Below are positions 16,493 through 26,160 of a stretch of 64,000 bases of DNA, one piece after another (position 1 is the stretch's first letter; every line of letters starts with the position of its first letter). The notes below the pieces were generated by a model. That model had not been told where the DNA came from. It ran no database searches and worked only from the letters and a program-made list of their open reading frames with translations. The translations under genes were made by a program, and so were the position numbers. Source of the DNA: Pseudomonas sp. H3(2019) (lineage in GTDB: Bacteria > Pseudomonadota > Gammaproteobacteria > Pseudomonadales > Pseudomonadaceae); contig NZ_VMSG01000011.1 of assembly GCF_007713465.1 (NCBI RefSeq), forward strand, positions 1-64,000, read 5' to 3'.

Positions 16493-18815
16493 ACGGATGC
16501 TTCCACGGCTATTTCTGACCCTGCTGCTGGCGGTGCTTGCACTCGCCGGCTGGCAATGGCACGACGGCGCACCGCTGTCGGCCAACCTGATGGATCTGGT
16601 GCCGGGCACCGCGCCGGATGCGCTGGAGCTCAAGGCCGAACAGCGCATGCAAGAACCGCTGAACCGCGAAATGCTGGTGCTGGTCGGCCACGCTGATCGC
16701 GAACAAGCCATCGCCATGACCCAGAAGCTCGGCGAACAGTGGTTGGCCAGTGGACTGTTCGAGAAAGTCCAATGGAACCTGCAAGCCGACTTGCCCGCAC
16801 TGCGCACGCAGCTGCTGCAAGGTCGGTTGGCGATGCTCTCGGCCGCCGATCGGCAACAGTTGATCGAACAACCGCAAGCCTTCATCCAGCAGCGCGTGCA
16901 AGCGCTGTTCGACCCCTTTACCGGTTTCAGCCTGGTGCCGAGCCAGGATGACTGGCTGGGCCTGACCGGACGCATTCAAAACAGCCAACCGCAGCACGGT
17001 TCAGTGCAACTGGACATTGGCAGCGGCACGTTGATCGCCGACGCCGATGGCAAAAGCTGGGTCATGCTTCGAGCCCGCACCAGCGGCAACGCATTCGATA
17101 TGCAACTGCCGCTGAAGGTCGCCGAGCTGCTCAAGCACAGCCGCGAAGAAGCCACGCAGGCCGATGTGCAATTACTCGCGGCCAGTGGCCTGCTGTACGC
17201 CGCCAACGGGCAACAGCAAGCGACCCGTGAAATTACCTGGGTCGGCGGTGGCGCAACTGTCGGCATCCTGTTGCTGCTGTTGCTGGCGTTCCGCAGATTC
17301 CGCGTGCTGCTGGCCTTCATCCCTGTTTTGGTCGGCATGCTGTTTGGCGCGGTGGCCTGCGTCGCACTGTTTGGCCATATGCACGTGATGACCCTGGTGC
17401 TCGGGTCGAGCCTGATCGGCGTCGCCGTCGATTACCCGCTGCATTACCTGTCCAAGAGCTGGAGCCTGAAACCCTGGCACAGCTGGCCCGCACTGCGCCT
17501 GACCTTGCCGGGGCTGACCCTGAGCCTGGCCACCAGCTGCATCGGTTATCTGGCACTGGCCTGGACACCGTTCCCGGCGCTGACCCAGATTGCCGTGTTC
17601 TCCGCCGCCGGTCTGCTCGGCGCCTACCTGTCGGCGGTGTGCTTGTTGCCGGCGCTGCTCAAGGGCGCGGACCTGCGACCCGCGCAGTGGCCGCTGCGGG
17701 TGGCCGAGTTTTTGGTGAACGTGCGTGCAGTACTGCTCAAACGCGTGCGCAGTTCGGTCCTGCTGGTGTTGGTCCTGGCCTTTTGTGCGGGAGGCCTGTG
17801 GCACCTGACCACGAAAAACGACATCCGTCAGTGGGTCAGTGCGCCGCCGCAATTGACGAATGAAGCGCAGACCATTGCACGGATCACCGGCTATCAACCT
17901 ACCAGTCAGTTCTTCCTGGTGCGCGCGGCCAATCAACAGCAACTGCTCGAACGCCAGAAAGCCCTGAGCGAGCGGCTGGATCAGTTGGTCAATCTGGACA
18001 AGCTCAAAGGCTACCTGGCGCTGAGTCAGCTGGTCAGCCTTCCTTCCGAGCAGCAACAGGTTCGCGAAGCGCTGAATAAACTCCCGGCATTCTGGCAACC
18101 GTTGCTCGACCTCGGTATCCCGGTCACCGCACTGCAAGCCGAACTGGCACAGTTGCAGGCCTTGCCGGTCGAAGACATCGACACGGCGCTGGCCGGGCCC
18201 TTGGCCGAGCCGTGGCGCCCGCTGTGGCTGGGCGCTTCGGATGATGGCGTGGCGGCCATGATCAGCCTGCAAGGCTTGAACGATGCCGCATTGCTACGGG
18301 TGCAAGCGCTGGATTTGCCGGGTGTGCAGTTGGTGGATCGTCTGGACGACCTGAACAAGGTCTTCGCCGCCACCCAGATCAGTGCGGCTGAACTGAAACT
18401 GATGTCCTGCGGCTTGATCGTGTTGCTGCTGATTCTACCCTTCGGTTTTGGCGGCGCCCTGCGGCTTGTCGCACTGCCATTACTGGCGGCCTTGTGCAGC
18501 CTGTCCAGCCTCGGGTGGCTGGGCCAGCCACTGACGCTGTTCAGCGTGTTCGGGCTGCTGCTGGTGACGGCCATCAGTGTCGATTACGCGATCCTGATGC
18601 GCGAGCAGATCGGCGGGGCCGCCGTGAGCCTGTTGGGCACGCTGCTGGCGGCGGCGACCACATGGCTGTCGTTTGGTCTGCTGGCGATTTCCAGCACCCC
18701 GGCGGTGAGCAACTTCGGTCTTTCGGTGAGCCTCGGGCTGGCCTTCAGCTTCATCCTCGCGCCGTGGGCCAGACCTTCGGCGCAGGCCGCGCCCGTTGCG
18801 GAGCCGGCAGCATGA
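16476..18815 (+). CDS. apeM: RND/MMPL-family exporter (APE)
   Basis: 779-residue transporter with the RND/MMPL layout: an N-terminal helix, a large periplasmic loop (about 40-245), a bundle of about 5 helices (250-400), a second loop and a second bundle at the end (650-770). It is thought to move the completed APE lipid out of the inner membrane to the LolA-like protein. The start overlaps the apeL stop by 17 bases. A long antisense frame here is a GC shadow. Confidence 0.85.
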   Translation: MTLPSERMLPRLFLTLLLAVLALAGWQWHDGAPLSANLMDLVPGTAPDALELKAEQRMQEPLNREMLVLVGHADREQAIAMTQKLGEQWLASGLFEKVQWNLQADLPALRTQLLQGRLAMLSAADRQQLIEQPQAFIQQRVQALFDPFTGFSLVPSQDDWLGLTGRIQNSQPQHGSVQLDIGSGTLIADADGKSWVMLRARTSGNAFDMQLPLKVAELLKHSREEATQADVQLLAASGLLYAANGQQQATREITWVGGGATVGILLLLLLAFRRFRVLLAFIPVLVGMLFGAVACVALFGHMHVMTLVLGSSLIGVAVDYPLHYLSKSWSLKPWHSWPALRLTLPGLTLSLATSCIGYLALAWTPFPALTQIAVFSAAGLLGAYLSAVCLLPALLKGADLRPAQWPLRVAEFLVNVRAVLLKRVRSSVLLVLVLAFCAGGLWHLTTKNDIRQWVSAPPQLTNEAQTIARITGYQPTSQFFLVRAANQQQLLERQKALSERLDQLVNLDKLKGYLALSQLVSLPSEQQQVREALNKLPAFWQPLLDLGIPVTALQAELAQLQALPVEDIDTALAGPLAEPWRPLWLGASDDGVAAMISLQGLNDAALLRVQALDLPGVQLVDRLDDLNKVFAATQISAAELKLMSCGLIVLLLILPFGFGGALRLVALPLLAALCSLSSLGWLGQPLTLFSVFGLLLVTAISVDYAILMREQIGGAAVSLLGTLLAAATTWLSFGLLAISSTPAVSNFGLSVSLGLAFSFILAPWARPSAQAAPVAEPAA

Positions 18816-19972
18816 TGAGCGTGCTGTTCTGGCTGCTGGCCTTGGCGCTGTTCGCCGTGGCGACTCGCGTCGGGCGGCATTTTGGCTTGATCCCGATTGT
18901 CAGCCAGTTGCTGCTGGCGACCTTCGGCCTGCCGCTGTTGATGTATTTCTGGATTGAACCGTACTGGCAGTTGAGCGGTGCCGAGCTGGTCTCGCCAGGC
19001 TGGCTGAAAAACCTCTACAGCCTGAGTTTCGCGCTGTTGCTGGGGCATATCCTCAGCGACGTGATCGACCTGAAGCTGGACCGCCAGAGCCTGAAAATCG
19101 CCTTGCCGAGTTTCGGCATTCCGTTCGTCTGTGGTCTGGCGACCGCCATTTGGCTGCTGCCGGCTCAGCCATGGTTGAGCTCGTTGGCAGTCGGCCTGTT
19201 GTTCGCGATCACGGCGATCCCGGTGCTGTATCTGTACCTGCGGCACATCAACTATCCACCGGTCGCTACTCGCCGACTGGTGCAAACTGCAATCCTCATC
19301 GACCTGACCTGCTGGAGCCTGTTCGCTTTCGCCCAAGGCAGCCTGCACCTGAGCAGCCTGCTGCTGCCGCTGGCCGGCGCCTGCCTGCCGTTGTTGCTGC
19401 GTGTGTTCGGGTTGCGTCAGCCGCTGCTGCACAGCCTGGGCTTCTTCGCACTGCTGGTGGTGGCGGAACACTTCAAACTCAATGCGCTGATTTTCGGCAT
19501 CGGTTATCTGTTGTGCATGGCGGCTCTCAAGCTACCGCTGGTGCTACCGTTATCGGCAGCCTGGATGAGCCGCTTGCAGAACGGCATCGCAATCCCGCTG
19601 ATCCTGACCTTCGGCATTGTGCAGATCAACGTGCACAGCGCCATGGACAGCCTCAGCTGGACGCAGCTCGGTGCGCTGCTGGTGTTTCCCATTGCCAGCA
19701 AGCTGCTGGGTAACTGGCTCGGCCTCGGTTGGGCCGGCGCATCGTTTGTTGGCGCCAGCCGCTGGCGCGAAAGTCTACTGTTGAACATTCGCGGCTTGAG
19801 CGAGATCGTCTTTCTCAACCTGCTGCTGCAACAACAGCTGATCAGCCCCGCGCTGTACTTCGCGCTGATGCTGATGGGTTTGATCGCAACGCTGCTGCCG
19901 GCACTTGCCGGTGTGCAGCGAATCCCCTCACAGCTCGCCGCCCCGGCAAGGAGCTCCAGTGCCAACAGTTGA
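18812..19972 (+). CDS. CPA-type cation/proton antiporter-like membrane protein in the APE operon
   Basis: 386-residue protein with about 11-12 hydrophobic helices. The C-terminal region holds WRESLLLNIRGLSEIVFLNL, which fits the 'RG..E' signature of CPA2/KefB-type antiporters. I do not recall it in the E. coli ape core set. The overlapping ATGA with apeM shows it is translated with the exporter, so it may set local proton or ion conditions for export, or be a non-ion-transporting relative. The ORF upstream of ATG 18812 is not coding. Confidence 0.65.
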   Translation: MMSVLFWLLALALFAVATRVGRHFGLIPIVSQLLLATFGLPLLMYFWIEPYWQLSGAELVSPGWLKNLYSLSFALLLGHILSDVIDLKLDRQSLKIALPSFGIPFVCGLATAIWLLPAQPWLSSLAVGLLFAITAIPVLYLYLRHINYPPVATRRLVQTAILIDLTCWSLFAFAQGSLHLSSLLLPLAGACLPLLLRVFGLRQPLLHSLGFFALLVVAEHFKLNALIFGIGYLLCMAALKLPLVLPLSAAWMSRLQNGIAIPLILTFGIVQINVHSAMDSLSWTQLGALLVFPIASKLLGNWLGLGWAGASFVGASRWRESLLLNIRGLSEIVFLNLLLQQQLISPALYFALMLMGLIATLLPALAGVQRIPSQLAAPARSSSANS

Positions 19973-21209
19973 TACGGAACGTCGCCAGGTCATCGTTATC
20001 GGTGCCGGCCCATCGGGCGCCATCGCCGCTGCGCTGCTCAAGCGTAACGGCCATGACGTGCTGATCATTGAACGTCAGCACTTCCCACGGTTTTCGATCG
20101 GCGAAAGCCTGCTCTCACATTGCCTGGATTTCGTCGAAGAAGCCGGCATGCTCGAAGCGGTACAAGCCGCCGGCTTTCAGCTGAAAAACGGCGCGGCGTT
20201 CGCCTGGGGCGAGCGCTACAGCACGTTCGATTTCGGCGACACTTTCAGCAATGGCAAGCCGACCACCTTCCAGGTCCAGCGCGCTGACTTCGACAAGTTG
20301 CTGGCCGATCAGGCAGCGCTGCAAGGGGTGGAAATCCGTTACGGCGAGACGATCATCAGTGCCAACTTCGAACTGGCGAAACCTCAGCTCAGTGCTCGCC
20401 GTGAAGACGGCAGCGAATACCGTCTGGAAGCCGACTTCGTGCTCGATGCCAGCGGCTACGGCCGCGTCTTGCCGCGCCTGCTCGACCTCGAAGCACCGTC
20501 GAACTTCCCGCTGCGCCAGGCGGTGTTCACCCACATCGACGACCACATCGACGACGACCCGCACTTCGACCGTGAAAAGATCCTCATCACCACCCACCCG
20601 ACCCAGCGCGACATCTGGTTCTGGACCATCCCGTTCAGCCAGGGTCGCTGCTCGGTGGGCGTGGTTGCCGCAGCCGAACACTTCGAAGGCCGCGGCGACG
20701 ATCTCGACGAATGCCTGCGTGGCTTCATCGCCGAAACCCCGAGCTTGGCCAAGGTGCTGAAAAACGCCCATTGGGACACACCCGCGCGGACCATCGGCGG
20801 CTACTCGGCCAATGTCAAAACCTTACACGGCCCGGGTTTCGCCTTGCTCGGCAACGCCGCAGAGTTCCTTGACCCGGTGTTTTCCTCCGGCGTCACCATC
20901 GCCATGCGTTCGGCGAGCATGGCCGCCGGCGTTCTGCATCGCCAACTGCAAGGTGAAAGCGTGGATTGGCAACGCGAGTTTGCCGAACCTCTCAAGCGCG
21001 GTGTCGACACCTTCCGCTGCTACGTCGAAGGCTGGTACGCCGGGACCTTCCAGGATGTGATCTACCACCCTGGCAGCGCTCCGGAGATCCGCCGCATGAT
21101 CAGCGCGATCCTCGCCGGTTACGCCTGGGACGAACGCAATCCGTTCGTCAGCGAGCCCAAGCGCCGGTTGCGCATGCTCTCGGAGATTTGTGCGAGTGAT
21201 GCGACGTGA
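19959..21209 (+). CDS. FAD-dependent halogenase-like monooxygenase (APE)
   Basis: 416-residue flavoprotein; GTG 19959 with GGAG about 8 bases upstream. Features of flavin-dependent halogenases are visible: dinucleotide fold GAGPSGAIAA (15-24), PRFSIGESLL (43-52), a Lys in GFQLKNGAAFAWG (K76) at the position where halogenases carry the catalytic Lys, the WxWxIP motif as WFWTIP (220-225), and GNAAEFLDPVFSSG near 310. WxWxIP is thought to block ordinary monooxygenation. The aromatic head of the polyene is the likely substrate, as in the halogenated xanthomonadins and some flexirubins. It could instead be a halogenase-like oxidoreductase without halide activity. Confidence 0.75.
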   Translation: MPTVDTERRQVIVIGAGPSGAIAAALLKRNGHDVLIIERQHFPRFSIGESLLSHCLDFVEEAGMLEAVQAAGFQLKNGAAFAWGERYSTFDFGDTFSNGKPTTFQVQRADFDKLLADQAALQGVEIRYGETIISANFELAKPQLSARREDGSEYRLEADFVLDASGYGRVLPRLLDLEAPSNFPLRQAVFTHIDDHIDDDPHFDREKILITTHPTQRDIWFWTIPFSQGRCSVGVVAAAEHFEGRGDDLDECLRGFIAETPSLAKVLKNAHWDTPARTIGGYSANVKTLHGPGFALLGNAAEFLDPVFSSGVTIAMRSASMAAGVLHRQLQGESVDWQREFAEPLKRGVDTFRCYVEGWYAGTFQDVIYHPGSAPEIRRMISAILAGYAWDERNPFVSEPKRRLRMLSEICASDAT

Positions 21210-21946
21210 GTGACTCCGAACAACAGTACCTCAGCGACAGTTACGTCGAAGAAACCCGCTTCGGGTTCTGGTTCCTGCGCAGCTTCACCTGGCAGCACCA
21301 CGTGCTGCGGGTGGCCATCAACGACCTGCGCAGCTTGTTCAGCGAAGCACTGCCCAGCCATCCGGTGCTGCTGGATGCCGGTTGCGGTCAGGGCAAGTCG
21401 TTCCAGTACCTGCATCAGGTGTTTGCCCCGCAACGGCTGATCGGCCTCGACGCCGACCCGCACAGCCTGATGCTCAGCGGCGAAGAGGCGCAGCGCCAGA
21501 ACATCGACGTCGAACTGATCGGCAGCGATTGCGCGACCCTCACGATGCCGGATGCCAGCGTCGATTTGCTGTTCTGCCATCAGACCTTCCACCACCTGGT
21601 GGAGCAGGAACGAGCCCTCGCCGAGTTCTATCGGGTGCTCAAGCCGGGCGGCTATTTGATGTTTGCCGAGTCCACCGAAGCCTACATCGACACCTGGGTG
21701 ATTCGCTGGTTGTTCCGCCACCCGATGCACGTGCAAAAGAGCGCCGACGGTTATTTGCAGATGATTCGTCAGCAGGGTTTTGAATTCGGCCCGCAAAACG
21801 TGTCTTACCCTTATCTGTGGTGGAGTCGCGCGAAGGATTTCGGTCTGCTCGAACGCTTTGGACTGCGCCGCCCAAAACCGCTTGGCCAACGGGAAGAAAC
21901 CCTGGTCAACGTGGTTGCCCGTAAACCGCTCGAAGGTATGTGCTAA
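21206..21946 (+). CDS. SAM-dependent methyltransferase (APE)
   Basis: 246-residue class I methyltransferase: motif I LLDAGCGQGKS (about 54-64), GLDADP, and VLKPGGYLMFAE. GTG 21206 overlaps the stop of the flavoprotein gene. It likely methylates the aromatic ring or its hydroxyl, as APE head groups are often methylated. Methyltransferases of this kind accompany many APE clusters. Confidence 0.8.
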   Translation: MSDSEQQYLSDSYVEETRFGFWFLRSFTWQHHVLRVAINDLRSLFSEALPSHPVLLDAGCGQGKSFQYLHQVFAPQRLIGLDADPHSLMLSGEEAQRQNIDVELIGSDCATLTMPDASVDLLFCHQTFHHLVEQERALAEFYRVLKPGGYLMFAESTEAYIDTWVIRWLFRHPMHVQKSADGYLQMIRQQGFEFGPQNVSYPYLWWSRAKDFGLLERFGLRRPKPLGQREETLVNVVARKPLEGMC

Positions 21947-22431
21947 TGATTCGCCTCCTGCTCGTGTGCTGTGCCTTGCTGCTGAGCGCTTGCGCCAGCC
22001 AGCCGCCGCTGCCCGAGCGCAACCCGACACTGGCCTTGCCGCTGCAATTACATGTCGAGCGGCAACGGGCCGATCAACACCAGGACTGGTTGCTGGTGAT
22101 CCAGCGCGAAGGTACCGGCATTCGCTGGTCGCTGATGGACCCACTGGGCATTCCGGTGGCTCGCCAGCGCCTGATCGACAACCAGTGGCAGGCCGACGGT
22201 TTGCTACCGCCCAACCCGGAAGCGCGCCAGTTGTTTGCAGCGCTGTTATTCGCCCTGACACCGGAGGCCGAGTTGCTCAATAATTATCCTGCTGCCCGAC
22301 GTCATGCTGCTTTGCGCTCGCTGACGCCGCATTGGCAGGTGCTGTATCGAACCCCGTCGGACTTCGTGCTGACGCTGCCCGAACAGTTGAACTATCACGT
22401 CACCCCGCTGACCGCCGAGACTGCGCCATGA
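21946..22431 (+). CDS. outer-membrane lipoprotein, DUF3261-like (APE)
   Basis: 161-residue lipoprotein with a clear lipobox (LLLSACAS). ATG 21946 overlaps the methyltransferase stop (TAATG); an in-frame GTG six bases earlier is possible. Its position between transport genes and ketosynthase corresponds to the outer-membrane lipoprotein (ApeN in my recollection), expected to receive the pigment from the LolA-like carrier. Confidence 0.75.
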   Translation: MIRLLLVCCALLLSACASQPPLPERNPTLALPLQLHVERQRADQHQDWLLVIQREGTGIRWSLMDPLGIPVARQRLIDNQWQADGLLPPNPEARQLFAALLFALTPEAELLNNYPAARRHAALRSLTPHWQVLYRTPSDFVLTLPEQLNYHVTPLTAETAP

Positions 22432-23624
22432 CGGCCTACCTGAACGCCCTCGGGCTGATCTGCAGCCTGGGCCGCAACAAACACGAAGTGGCCCGTAACC
22501 TGTTTGCCGGCGACTGCTCGGGAATGCGCGTCGAGGCCGGCTGGGTGCCTGAGCGCTCGCTCCCGGTGGCGGCGGCACGCGGCGAGTTGTCCGCGATCCC
22601 GGCGGCACTGAAGCAGCACAACACCCGCAACAATCAGTTGCTGCTGGACGCCGCGCTGCAAATCCGCGAAGACATCGAACACGCCATTCAAACCTATGGC
22701 CGTGGGCGCATCGGTATCGTCCTGGGCACCAGCACTTCTGGCATCGACGAAGCCAGTCGCGGGATTGCCCATTACCTGCGGGACGGTCAGTTCCCGCCAG
22801 AATACGACTACCAGCAACAGGAACTTGGCGCCCCGGCGAACTTCCTCGCCGACTGGCTGCAACTAAGCGGTCCGGCCTATGTGATTTCCACCGCCTGCAC
22901 CTCCAGCGCCCGCGCCTTGTTGAGTGCCCAGCGATTGCTCGACCTCGGTGTGTGTGATGCGGTGCTGTGTGGCGGCGTCGACAGTCTGTGCAAACTGACT
23001 CTCAACGGTTTTTCGGCGCTGGATGCGGTATCCGAGCAGCGCTGCAATCCGTTCTCGGTCAATCGCAACGGCATCAACATAGGTGAAGCGGCGGTACTTT
23101 TCCTGATGAGCAAACACCTCGGCAGCAGCCAACCGATTGCCCTGCTGGGCAGCGGTGCCAGCTCCGACGCGCACCATATTTCCGCCCCGGAACCCAGCGG
23201 GCGCGGTGCCCTGCAAGCGATGAACAAGGCCCTGCGCAGCGCCGGTTTAGCGCCTGAGCGGATCAACTACCTGAACCTGCACGGCACCGCCACCCAGCAC
23301 AACGACGCCATGGAAAGCCTGGCGGTCAACAGCCTGTTCCCGGTGGGCGTGCCCTGCTCGTCAACCAAGCCCATGACCGGCCACACCCTCGGCGCGGCCG
23401 GAGCGCTGGAAGCGGCGTTCTGCTGGCTGAGCCTGAGCCGCGAAAACACCCGACACGCGCTGCCACCGCAGGTCTGGGACGGCCAGCCCGACCCGCAGCT
23501 GCCAGCGCTGAGTTTTGTGACCGCCGCTGATCGCCTGGAACCAAGCACTGCACGTTGCCTGATGAGTAACTCCTTTGCCTTTGGTGGCAACAACGTCAGC
23601 CTGATTATCGGAGACGCCCAATGA
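22428..23624 (+). CDS. apeO: elongating 3-ketoacyl-ACP synthase (APE)
   Basis: 398-residue KAS II-type ketosynthase with an intact Cys-His-His triad: C157 in ISTACTSSARAL, H285 in LHGTATQHND and H319 in MTGHTLGAAG. In APE pathways it pairs with the chain length factor ApeC to extend the polyene with malonyl units. ATG overlaps the previous stop. Confidence 0.9.
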   Translation: MTAYLNALGLICSLGRNKHEVARNLFAGDCSGMRVEAGWVPERSLPVAAARGELSAIPAALKQHNTRNNQLLLDAALQIREDIEHAIQTYGRGRIGIVLGTSTSGIDEASRGIAHYLRDGQFPPEYDYQQQELGAPANFLADWLQLSGPAYVISTACTSSARALLSAQRLLDLGVCDAVLCGGVDSLCKLTLNGFSALDAVSEQRCNPFSVNRNGINIGEAAVLFLMSKHLGSSQPIALLGSGASSDAHHISAPEPSGRGALQAMNKALRSAGLAPERINYLNLHGTATQHNDAMESLAVNSLFPVGVPCSSTKPMTGHTLGAAGALEAAFCWLSLSRENTRHALPPQVWDGQPDPQLPALSFVTAADRLEPSTARCLMSNSFAFGGNNVSLIIGDAQ

Positions 23625-24100
23625 TTGATTGGCCTCTCGCCGAACTGCTGCCCCACGCGGGTGACATGATCCTTATCGATCACGTGCTGTCGTTCGACGA
23701 AGAACAGATTTACACCCGCCTCACCGTCAAGCCCGGTGGCCTGTTCAACCAGCCCGACGGCAGTTTGCCGGCCTGGGTCGGTATCGAGCTGATGGCGCAA
23801 AGTGTGGCCGCGTACGCCGGCTGTCGCGCACGTGAGCGAGGCAATCCGGTAGAGCTTGGATTCCTGCTCGGTACGCGTAAATTTGAATGTAATGTGGAAC
23901 ACTTTCCACTCGGCAGCGAACTGACGATCCACGCCCTGCGTTCGCTCGAAGACGACAACGGCATGGGCGTTTTCGAATGTCACCTGACGGCGCCCGGCAT
24001 TCATGCCATGGCCCGTCTGAATGTGTTCTGCCCACCTCAGGCGGCTCACTATCTACATGAATCCCACTCTTCTTCTAGCACTACTGGAGCCCAGTCTTGA
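23621..24100 (+). CDS. apeP: 3-hydroxyacyl-ACP dehydratase (APE)
   Basis: 159-residue FabZ/FabA-like hotdog protein with LLPHAGDMILIDHV and PAWVGIELMAQSVAAYAG. It would act with the hotdog domain fused to ApeH to dehydrate each extension product, giving conjugated double bonds. Overlapping ATGA starts link it with the KS and KR genes. Confidence 0.9.
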   Translation: MIDWPLAELLPHAGDMILIDHVLSFDEEQIYTRLTVKPGGLFNQPDGSLPAWVGIELMAQSVAAYAGCRARERGNPVELGFLLGTRKFECNVEHFPLGSELTIHALRSLEDDNGMGVFECHLTAPGIHAMARLNVFCPPQAAHYLHESHSSSSTTGAQS

Positions 24101-24825
24101 CTGAATCCGTACTGGTCACCGGTTCCAGCCGTGGTATCGGCCGCGCCATCGCACTACGCCTGGCCCAGGCCGGCTTTGATCTGGTGCTGCATTGCCGTAG
24201 CGGTCGCAGCGACGCCGAAGCCGTTCAGGCTGAAATCGAAGCGTTGGGCCGCCGCGCACGCATCCTGCAATTCGACGTATCGGATCGCGCCAGCTGCAAG
24301 GCACATCTCGAAACCGACGTGGAGACCCACGGCGCCTATTACGGCGTGGTGCTCAACGCCGGCCTGACGCGCGACGGTGCCTTCCCGGCCCTGAGCGAGG
24401 ACGACTGGGACGTGGTGATGCGCACCAACCTCGACGGTTTTTATAACGTGTTGCACCCGGTCATGATGCCGATGATTCGCCGGCGCGCCGCCGGGCGGAT
24501 CGTGTGCATCACCTCGGTTTCCGGGTTGATCGGCAACCGTGGGCAGGTCAACTACAGCGCCTCCAAGGCCGGGTTGATCGGTGCCGCCAAGGCCCTGGCA
24601 ATCGAGCTGGGTAAACGCAAGATCACCGTCAACTGCGTCGCGCCGGGCCTGATCGACACTGCGATGCTCGACGAAAACGTCCCCGTGGAAGAGCTGCTGA
24701 AAATGATTCCTGCACAACGCATGGGCACCCCTGAAGAAGTGGCCAGTGCGGTGAACTTCCTGATGTCCGCCGAAGCGGGCTATATCACCCGGCAGGTGCT
24801 GGCCGTCAACGGAGGCCTGTGCTGA
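24097..24825 (+). CDS. apeQ: 3-ketoacyl-ACP reductase (APE)
   Basis: 242-residue FabG-like short-chain dehydrogenase: GSSRGIGRA cofactor loop, catalytic Ser in CITSVSG and YSASK for Tyr/Lys. It starts with TTG 24097 overlapping the apeP stop (TTGA); no better start is available. It reduces the ketone before dehydration. Confidence 0.9.
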   Translation: MTESVLVTGSSRGIGRAIALRLAQAGFDLVLHCRSGRSDAEAVQAEIEALGRRARILQFDVSDRASCKAHLETDVETHGAYYGVVLNAGLTRDGAFPALSEDDWDVVMRTNLDGFYNVLHPVMMPMIRRRAAGRIVCITSVSGLIGNRGQVNYSASKAGLIGAAKALAIELGKRKITVNCVAPGLIDTAMLDENVPVEELLKMIPAQRMGTPEEVASAVNFLMSAEAGYITRQVLAVNGGLC

Positions 24826-26051
24826 TGAAACGCGTCGTCGTCACCGGCATGGCCGGCATTACCTCATTGGGCAGCGACTGGGAGACCATCTGCGCTAACT
24901 TCAAGGCCAATCGCAGTGGCATCCGCCGCATGGACGAGTGGGATCGTTTCATCGAACTGAACACGCGCCTGGCCGGTCCCATTGATGATTTCATCGTCCC
25001 GAGCCACTGGACACGCAAGCAGTTGCGCAGCATGGGCCGGGTTTCCCGGCTGGCGGTCGGCGCGGCAGAACAGGCACTGGCCGATGCCGGCCTGCTCGGT
25101 GACGAGTCGATCAAGGACGGCCGCATGGGCGTGTCCTGCGGCTCATCCACCGGCAGCACCGACGAAATCAAGGCCTTCGGCAAGATGCTGCTTAATTCGG
25201 TGGCTGAAGGGCTGAACGCCAACTCCTACGTGCGAATGATGCCGCACACCACGGCGGCCAATATCAGCATTTTCTTTGGCCTCACCGGGCGCTTGATCCC
25301 GACCTCCAGCGCCTGCACCAGTGGCAGCCAGGGCATCGGTTATGCCTACGAGGCGATCAAGTTCGGCCGCCTGCCGCTGATGCTCGCCGGCGGCGCCGAA
25401 GAGCTGTGCCCGACCGAAGCCATGGTGTTCGACGCGCTCTACGCCACCAGCCTGAAAAACGACGCCCCGAAAACCAGCCCACGGCCTTACGACAGTGCGC
25501 GCGATGGCCTGGTGATCGGTGAAGGCGGCGGCATGCTGGTGCTCGAAGAACTCGAACACGCACTGGCCCGTGGTGCGCATATCCACGCCGAAATCGTTGG
25601 TTTTGGCAGCAACGCCGACGGCCAGCACGCCACCCGCCCAGAGCAAACCACCATGCGTCGGGCCATGGAGCTGGCACTGGAAGACGCAGGTCTGGAGCCC
25701 TCGGCCATCGGCTACGTGAACGGCCACGGCACCGCCACCGAGCAAGGCGACATCGCAGAAACCCTGGCCACCAACAGCCTGTTCGGCAGCCACATGCCCA
25801 TCAGCTCGCAGAAGAGCTTTCTCGGCCACACCCTGGGCGCCTGCGGTGCACTGGAGTCCTGGTTCAGCATTGAAATGATGAACAGCGACGAGTACGTGCA
25901 CACCTTCAACCTCGACGACATCGATCCACGCTGCGGCGAACTGGACTACCTGCGCGGCGAGTTCCGCCAGATGAGCTGCCAGTATGTGATGAACAACAAC
26001 TTCGCCTTCGGTGGGGTTAACACGTCGCTGATCTTTCGGCGCTGGTCGTAA
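24825..26051 (+). CDS. apeR: initiating/accessory 3-ketoacyl-ACP synthase (APE)
   Basis: 408-residue ketosynthase with C164 (SSACTSGSQG), H301 (NGHGTATEQGD) and H335 (LGHTLGACGA). A second full KS acting as a homodimer beside the KS-CLF pair is characteristic of APE systems and is thought to perform early condensations. ATG 24825 overlaps the KR stop (TGATG). Last gene of the 18 kb operon; no obvious terminator follows. Confidence 0.9.
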   Translation: MKRVVVTGMAGITSLGSDWETICANFKANRSGIRRMDEWDRFIELNTRLAGPIDDFIVPSHWTRKQLRSMGRVSRLAVGAAEQALADAGLLGDESIKDGRMGVSCGSSTGSTDEIKAFGKMLLNSVAEGLNANSYVRMMPHTTAANISIFFGLTGRLIPTSSACTSGSQGIGYAYEAIKFGRLPLMLAGGAEELCPTEAMVFDALYATSLKNDAPKTSPRPYDSARDGLVIGEGGGMLVLEELEHALARGAHIHAEIVGFGSNADGQHATRPEQTTMRRAMELALEDAGLEPSAIGYVNGHGTATEQGDIAETLATNSLFGSHMPISSQKSFLGHTLGACGALESWFSIEMMNSDEYVHTFNLDDIDPRCGELDYLRGEFRQMSCQYVMNNNFAFGGVNTSLIFRRWS

Positions 26052-26160
26052 CTTAAAACTTCGAGGTCAAGGAGCCCCCGATACCAAGACCCATAAATGT
26101 CACGCCGAGGCGAACATGGACGGGATTGCGTTGAGGGGGATTTGGCGAAGGCTCAGTAAT

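Noticed and set aside
17172..18272. 366-codon minus-strand frame inside apeM
   Set aside because: Gln/Arg-rich composition typical of antisense frames in GC-rich genes; the plus strand encodes the exporter.
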